Shown here in pieces: positions 12,084 to 15,584 of a stretch of DNA of 15,584 nucleotides. Made by a program: the position numbers and the translations under genes. The stretch is from an uncultured Acidaminococcus sp. (GTDB lineage: Bacteria > Bacillota > Negativicutes > Acidaminococcales > Acidaminococcaceae), in contig CAAGJR010000073.1 of assembly GCA_900770265.1 (NCBI GenBank), forward strand, positions 1 to 15,584. The letters are read 5' to 3'. The notes below the pieces were generated by a model. The model saw only the letters and a program-made list of their open reading frames with translations, did no database searches and was not told where the DNA came from. The first letter of the stretch is position 1; every line of letters begins with the position of its first letter.

Positions 12084-13595
12084 TTACCTTGTCCTCAGCC
12101 GTTCACTGATGATTTCTACGCCGGCCACCAGAGCGGCCAGGCCCCATAATAGAGCCCCGGCCTCCTGCCATTTGTAATGTTGCAGGGCCAGGATGAGAGG
12201 CGTACCGATGCCTCCCGCGCCCACCAGGCCCAGGATGGAAGCCTCCCGCAGGTTCACATCCAGCCGGTACAGGATGGCCGCTCCCCAGCCGGGCACCAGC
12301 TGGGGCAGCACACCCCGGCAGAACGCCTTTGGCCGGCCGGTTCCCATAGCTTCATAGGCTTGATACGGCCCCACAGAAATCCCTTCCAGGGCAATCAGGA
12401 ACCGCTTGGACAAAAGGCCGATGCTGCAGAGCATCAGCGTCAGGGCTCCAGCAAATGGCCCGGGGCCTGTCACCCGGATCCACAACAGGCCATAGACGAA
12501 GACCGGAATGGTCCGGATGGCCAGCAGCAGCAGTCTGGGCCCCAGGGCTGCGCCGAAGGGCAGCAGCCGGAAACTGGCCACACTGCTCAGCAGACCGGCC
12601 AGGACGGCCCCTCCAACAGTCCCCAAAAGAGCGATGCAGAACGTTTCCCACAGAAGATACGGTACCCCTTCCCGGGAAAGATCCGTCAGCATGGACACAT
12701 CCGGATGGAGCAGTCCGGCCAATACAGCCTGGGCAGCCCGAAGCCCGCTGCCGCCGGCGGGTTCCAAACTGCCCAGGGACCAGCCGAAGACCAGCAGGGC
12801 AGCCAGTCCAAGCAGTCCCTTCCTGCCTCCATCCAGCCGCCATTGTCCGGCCAGGGCCCGCCGCAGCAGTTCACTCAGGGATTCCGAAGCCAGCACCACC
12901 CCATAAAGCAGCAGCAGGATGGTCCCCACCTGGCTGTAGGCCCGCCAGGCCAGTTTTTCATTGAGCAGCAACCCGATGCCGCCGGCCCCTACATACCCCA
13001 GGATGGCGGCCTGCCGTACATTGGCCTCCCATAGATAAAGGGCATTGGTCAGGTAGCCCGGCAGCACCTTGGGCAGGATGCCCCGGAAAAAGGCCTTCCC
13101 TCTTCCCGTACCTGCCGCCACCAGGGCCTGGGCTCCCTTCCAGTCCGCATTCTCTATATCTTCATAGCCCAGCCGGGTCATGACCCCAAACGTATAAACG
13201 GTAAGAGCCAGCGTCCCGGCCAGGGTGCCCAACCCTATCAGGAATGTACACAACAGAGCCAAAATCAGGGCCGGCACCGTCCGCAGCAGCTGGATCAGCA
13301 GTTTGAACGGCACCCGCAGCGCCGGATAGGGATTGCTCCACCGGTTGGCAAACAGGGCACCGAGAAATCCCAGCGCCGTACCCAGGACAGAGCCCAGCAC
13401 CGACATCCGGATGGTGGCCGCCAGAGGCGGCAGGACCTGTGAAAAATAACCTGTATCCGGCGGCACCATGGCTTCCAGGATATCCAGGAACCGGTTTCCC
13501 CGGGCAGCCAGTACGTCCAGAGAGGCTCCTGTCTCCTGCCAGGCCGCCAAGAGGAGCAGCAGCAGGAGCCAGCGCTGCCAGTGGATCCGCTTCAT
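12084..13595 (-). CDS. phnE: Phosphonate-type ABC permease, tandem fusion of two PhnE domains, 503 aa
   Basis: It is the membrane channel of a PhnDCE-type importer. Ordinary PhnE is about 260-280 residues and acts as a dimer; this protein carries two complete copies. Copy 1 (about 55-250) has an EAA-type cytoplasmic loop with AAGTGRGKAFFRGILPKVLPG (160-180) and NVRQAAILGYVGAGGIG (192-208). Copy 2 (about 305-500) has AMGTGRPKAFCRGVLPQLVPG (416-436) and NLREASILGLVGAGGIG (448-464). Both halves keep their ATPase-contact loop, so one chain could supply both permease halves. The ATG at 13595 overlaps the phnC stop as ATGA and has GGGAGG upstream; a longer frame back to 13637 lies inside phnC and is rejected. 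It is the last gene of the cassette; no C-P lyase genes are adjacent, so the substrate could be phosphonate, phosphite or a related ester. Confidence 0.94.
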   Translation of the reverse strand: MKRIHWQRWLLLLLLLAAWQETGASLDVLAARGNRFLDILEAMVPPDTGYFSQVLPPLAATIRMSVLGSVLGTALGFLGALFANRWSNPYPALRVPFKLLIQLLRTVPALILALLCTFLIGLGTLAGTLALTVYTFGVMTRLGYEDIENADWKGAQALVAAGTGRGKAFFRGILPKVLPGYLTNALYLWEANVRQAAILGYVGAGGIGLLLNEKLAWRAYSQVGTILLLLYGVVLASESLSELLRRALAGQWRLDGGRKGLLGLAALLVFGWSLGSLEPAGGSGLRAAQAVLAGLLHPDVSMLTDLSREGVPYLLWETFCIALLGTVGGAVLAGLLSSVASFRLLPFGAALGPRLLLLAIRTIPVFVYGLLWIRVTGPGPFAGALTLMLCSIGLLSKRFLIALEGISVGPYQAYEAMGTGRPKAFCRGVLPQLVPGWGAAILYRLDVNLREASILGLVGAGGIGTPLILALQHYKWQEAGALLWGLAALVAGVEIISERLRTR

Positions 13596-14344
13596 GCCTG
13601 CCTCCCGTACAACGCCCGGAATTTTTCTTCGTTCCATATGTCCGAGGGTCCCTCATACAGTACCCGTCCCTGCCGCAGTCCCAGGATCCGGTCCGAATAT
13701 TGCAGGGCCTGTTCCACATTGTGGCTGTTCATGACCACGGTCAGTCTCTGGGTTTTCTGCAGGTTCCGCAGCAATTCCAGGACGGCCCGGCTGGACCCGG
13801 GGTCCAGGGAGGCCACCGGTTCATCGGCCAGGATGATGGAGGCCTGCTGGACCAGCACCCGGGCAATGGCCACCCGCTGTTTCTGGCCGCCGCTCAGCTC
13901 TCCGGCCGGTTTATCGGCAAATCCGGCAAGGCCCACCTGTTCCAGGGCCTGCCGGGCCCGCTCCACTTCCACCCGGGGAAACCTGTCCAGAAAGACCCGC
14001 CAGAACGGGACCCGGCACAGGCTGCCGTTCAGCACATTGGCCAGGCAGGAACTTTCCTCCACCAGGCAGAAATCCTGGAAAATCATGCCCACCTGCTGTT
14101 GCACCTGCCGTCGCTCTTTCCCTGTAAGGGTATCAAAGCGTCTGCCTTCCACCCACACTTCTCCGGAAGCCGGCCGCACCATCCCGTTGAACAGCCGCAG
14201 CAACGTGGTCTTGCCGGCCCCGCTGGGGCCGATGATGGAAACAAACTGGCCTTTGGGTACGGAAAGAGACACCCCATCCAGAATGGGATGTCCCTTGCGG
14301 TACGCTTGTGTCACTTGTTGCAGTTCCAGTGCGTTTTCTGTCAT
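13592..14344 (-). CDS. phnC: Phosphonate-type ABC transporter ATPase PhnC, 250 aa
   Basis: PhnC hydrolyses ATP at the inner face of the importer. Canonical motifs are present: Walker A GPSGAGKTT (about 39-47), Q-loop MIFQDFCLVEESS, signature LSGGQKQR, Walker B IILADEP and H-loop NSHNVEQ. The length and the Q-loop wording are typical of PhnC. The ATG at 14344 overlaps the phnD stop as ATGA, with AAAGGA 6 nt upstream, and the stop overlaps the phnE start the same way, so all three genes are translationally coupled. A dimer of this protein would dock on the two EAA loops of the single fused permease. Confidence 0.96.
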   Translation of the reverse strand: MTENALELQQVTQAYRKGHPILDGVSLSVPKGQFVSIIGPSGAGKTTLLRLFNGMVRPASGEVWVEGRRFDTLTGKERRQVQQQVGMIFQDFCLVEESSCLANVLNGSLCRVPFWRVFLDRFPRVEVERARQALEQVGLAGFADKPAGELSGGQKQRVAIARVLVQQASIILADEPVASLDPGSSRAVLELLRNLQKTQRLTVVMNSHNVEQALQYSDRILGLRQGRVLYEGPSDIWNEEKFRALYGRQA

Positions 14345-15366
14345 TTCAGTTCCTTTTGGATTTTCCGTTCGCTGTCGTAGTCGCTGGCCTTGGCCCAGTC
14401 ATAACCCTTGTGGCCGATGGTCTTCAAAATCTTTAACCCTTCGTCCGTCTTGCCGATTTCGATCAGGGCTTCGCCCAGGGCCTTCCGGAACCCTACATCC
14501 TGCATCACCTTGCTGGTTTTGCTGACGCTGATGGTATCGTTGAAGATCTTGTCCGAAACACCGATCACACCGGTCTGATCCCAGATGGGAGCCGTGCCGC
14601 CCAGTTTGGTCTGCCAGTCTTTTTCCATCTTGGCCCGGATGTGGGAATAGGCCACCATCACATCCACCTGCCCGCTGGCCAGCCGTGCTGTGGACGTGGT
14701 GTAGGAATCAGCCTGCACCACATGGGGCAGATCTTTCAGGGTCTTGCCATAGTTCTCTTTCAGCCAAAGGGAAGGATACAGGTACCCGGAAGCGGATGCC
14801 GGGCTCATCACCGACCAGTTCAGGTCAGCCAGTTCCTCCCAGGTGGGCTTTTCGCCCCGTTTCACCTTGGCCAGCAGGGCCTGTCCCTTGGGGCTGGGTC
14901 CCACCACGATGGCCGACCGGTAATATTTCACCAGGTTCTTCGTGAAAGCATCCTTGCTGCCGTCGTTCCAGACTTTCAGGTCCGTGGTATCTTTGTTGAC
15001 GCCTTCCCGCAGAGCCGTCAGCAGCACATCCACATCCTTGTCATACAGTACATACGTAGCTCCGGAAATAAAGCCCACATCGGCACTGCCGGCGCTCAGG
15101 GCTTCCCCTACGGCGTTGTAGGACGTCCCCACATTGATAGAGACTTTCTTCACGTCATACCCTTTTTCCTTCAGTTTCGCCTGGAGCAGTTTGCCCAGCG
15201 GTTCCGTCTTCGCCTTGATGGTATCTGCATCCTGATAGGGCGAGATGGCAATCTTCAGTTCCGGTATGGATTTGCTGCTTTCCTTTTTCTCCGTAGTGCT
15301 GCCGCAGCCGGAAGCCAGCAGTGCACCTGCCAGCAGCAGTCCCGTCATTTTTTTCCACAGCTTCAT
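14341..15366 (-). CDS. phnD: Phosphonate-type substrate-binding lipoprotein PhnD, 341 aa
   Basis: This is the extracytoplasmic receptor for the PhnCE importer. It has a lipoprotein signal peptide, basic MKLWKK then a hydrophobic stretch and lipobox LASGC with Cys21 lipidated. The family core follows: LKIAISPYQDADTIKAKTEPL near the start of the mature part, GTSYNAVGEALSAGSADVGFISGATYVL, and PASASGYLYPSLWL later, where Ser and Thr side chains usually hold the phosphonate oxygens. Start: ATG at 15366 with AAGGGA and AAGGA upstream. It follows aspS by only 77 nt, and that gap holds the aspS terminator; no promoter is visible between the hairpin and the ATG. Substrate identity is inferred from family only. 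Confidence 0.94.
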   Translation of the reverse strand: MKLWKKMTGLLLAGALLASGCGSTTEKKESSKSIPELKIAISPYQDADTIKAKTEPLGKLLQAKLKEKGYDVKKVSINVGTSYNAVGEALSAGSADVGFISGATYVLYDKDVDVLLTALREGVNKDTTDLKVWNDGSKDAFTKNLVKYYRSAIVVGPSPKGQALLAKVKRGEKPTWEELADLNWSVMSPASASGYLYPSLWLKENYGKTLKDLPHVVQADSYTTSTARLASGQVDVMVAYSHIRAKMEKDWQTKLGGTAPIWDQTGVIGVSDKIFNDTISVSKTSKVMQDVGFRKALGEALIEIGKTDEGLKILKTIGHKGYDWAKASDYDSERKIQKELK

Positions 15367-15398
15367 GTTCCTTATCCCTTCCCCTTCGCCTGCAAAAA

Positions 15399-15430
15399 CA
15401 CCGGCTGCCGCTCAAGACGGACAGCCGGTG
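15399..15430 (-). terminator. Terminator between aspS and phnD
   Basis: On the minus strand CACCGGCTG pairs with CAGCCGGTG, with an additional CCG/CGG pairing inside the loop, and is followed by five T. It ends aspS but sits only about 33 nt before the phnD ATG. Confidence 0.85.
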
Positions 15431-15443
15431 CTGCAGAAATCAA

Positions 15444-15584
15444 TTACTTCTTTTCTTCTTTTTCTTTCTTCACAACCGTGCTGCGGATGTGCAGTTCACG
15501 CAGCTGCTTTTCGTCCACCACGTTGGGTGCCTGGCACATCAGGTCGATGGCACTCTGGGATTTCGGGAAAGCGATCACGTCACG
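15444..15584 (-). CDS. aspS: Aspartyl-tRNA synthetase, C-terminal 46 residues
   Basis: The minus strand enters the window as RDVIAFPKSQSAIDLMCQAPNVVDEKQLRELHI and ends in a lysine/glutamate-rich tail, KKEKEEKK, with TAA at 15444-15446. The RDVIAFPK-Q-A and VDEKQLRELHI blocks are the conserved C-terminus of bacterial-type AspRS, which charges tRNA-Asp in the cytoplasm. The charged tail is an ordinary variable extension. The rest of the gene lies beyond the window. Confidence 0.93.
   Translation of the reverse strand, partial: RDVIAFPKSQSAIDLMCQAPNVVDEKQLRELHIRSTVVKKEKEEKK

Overview
The window looks like a chromosomal stretch from a GC-rich Bacillota (Firmicutes) genome. My best guess is a Negativicutes/Acidaminococcaceae-type anaerobe, at low confidence and with no search run. 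Pointers are a T-box riboswitch, a Firmicute-style 6S RNA, strong Shine-Dalgarno sequences, Met and phosphonate-type lipoprotein ABC parts, and the housekeeping run lspA-rluD-pyrR-smc-ftsY. Almost every gene is on the minus strand; the exception is one alpha/beta hydrolase.

Layout from left to right. (1) 1-260 is the 5' end of an unrecognised minus-strand gene, preceded by a well-formed T-box leader (335-617). Its specifier codon (UGC) and discriminator-pairing base (A, matching U73) both read as tRNA-Cys. (2) 682-1378 holds a heptamer array, a 215-bp inverted-repeat element, a terminator, and a truncated, frameshifted copy of a zinc-ribbon/SH3 gene. (3) 1418-2176 (+) is the alpha/beta hydrolase, closed by a bidirectional terminator. 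(4) 2274-8722 (-) is a tightly packed operon, lspA-rluD-pyrR-smc-ftsY. A 6S RNA gene with an excellent promoter lies directly upstream (8761-8958). (5) 9026-10610 holds a second heptamer array, a second copy of the inverted-repeat element, a terminator, a zinc-ribbon/DUF805 gene, and the intact zinc-ribbon/SH3 gene. This region is paralogous to region 2. (6) 10758-11588 (-) is an orphan metQ lipoprotein with its own promoter and a palindromic candidate operator. (7) 11704-12083 is a repeat-dense intergenic stretch. (8) 12084-15366 (-) is a translationally coupled phnD-phnC-phnE cassette whose permease is a tandem fusion of two PhnE domains. (9) 15444-15584 (-) is the 3' end of aspS, separated from phnD by a terminator.

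How it works together: the lspA-ftsY block combines lipoprotein maturation, rRNA modification, pyrimidine sensing or uracil salvage, chromosome condensation and SRP-dependent membrane targeting. LspA would mature the two lipoproteins encoded nearby (MetQ, PhnD). The least ordinary content is intergenic: two inverted-repeat elements whose cores appear flipped relative to their arms, five 7-bp tandem arrays on both strands, a segmental duplication with a decayed gene, and a 6S RNA that sits where the leader of the lspA-ftsY operon would be.
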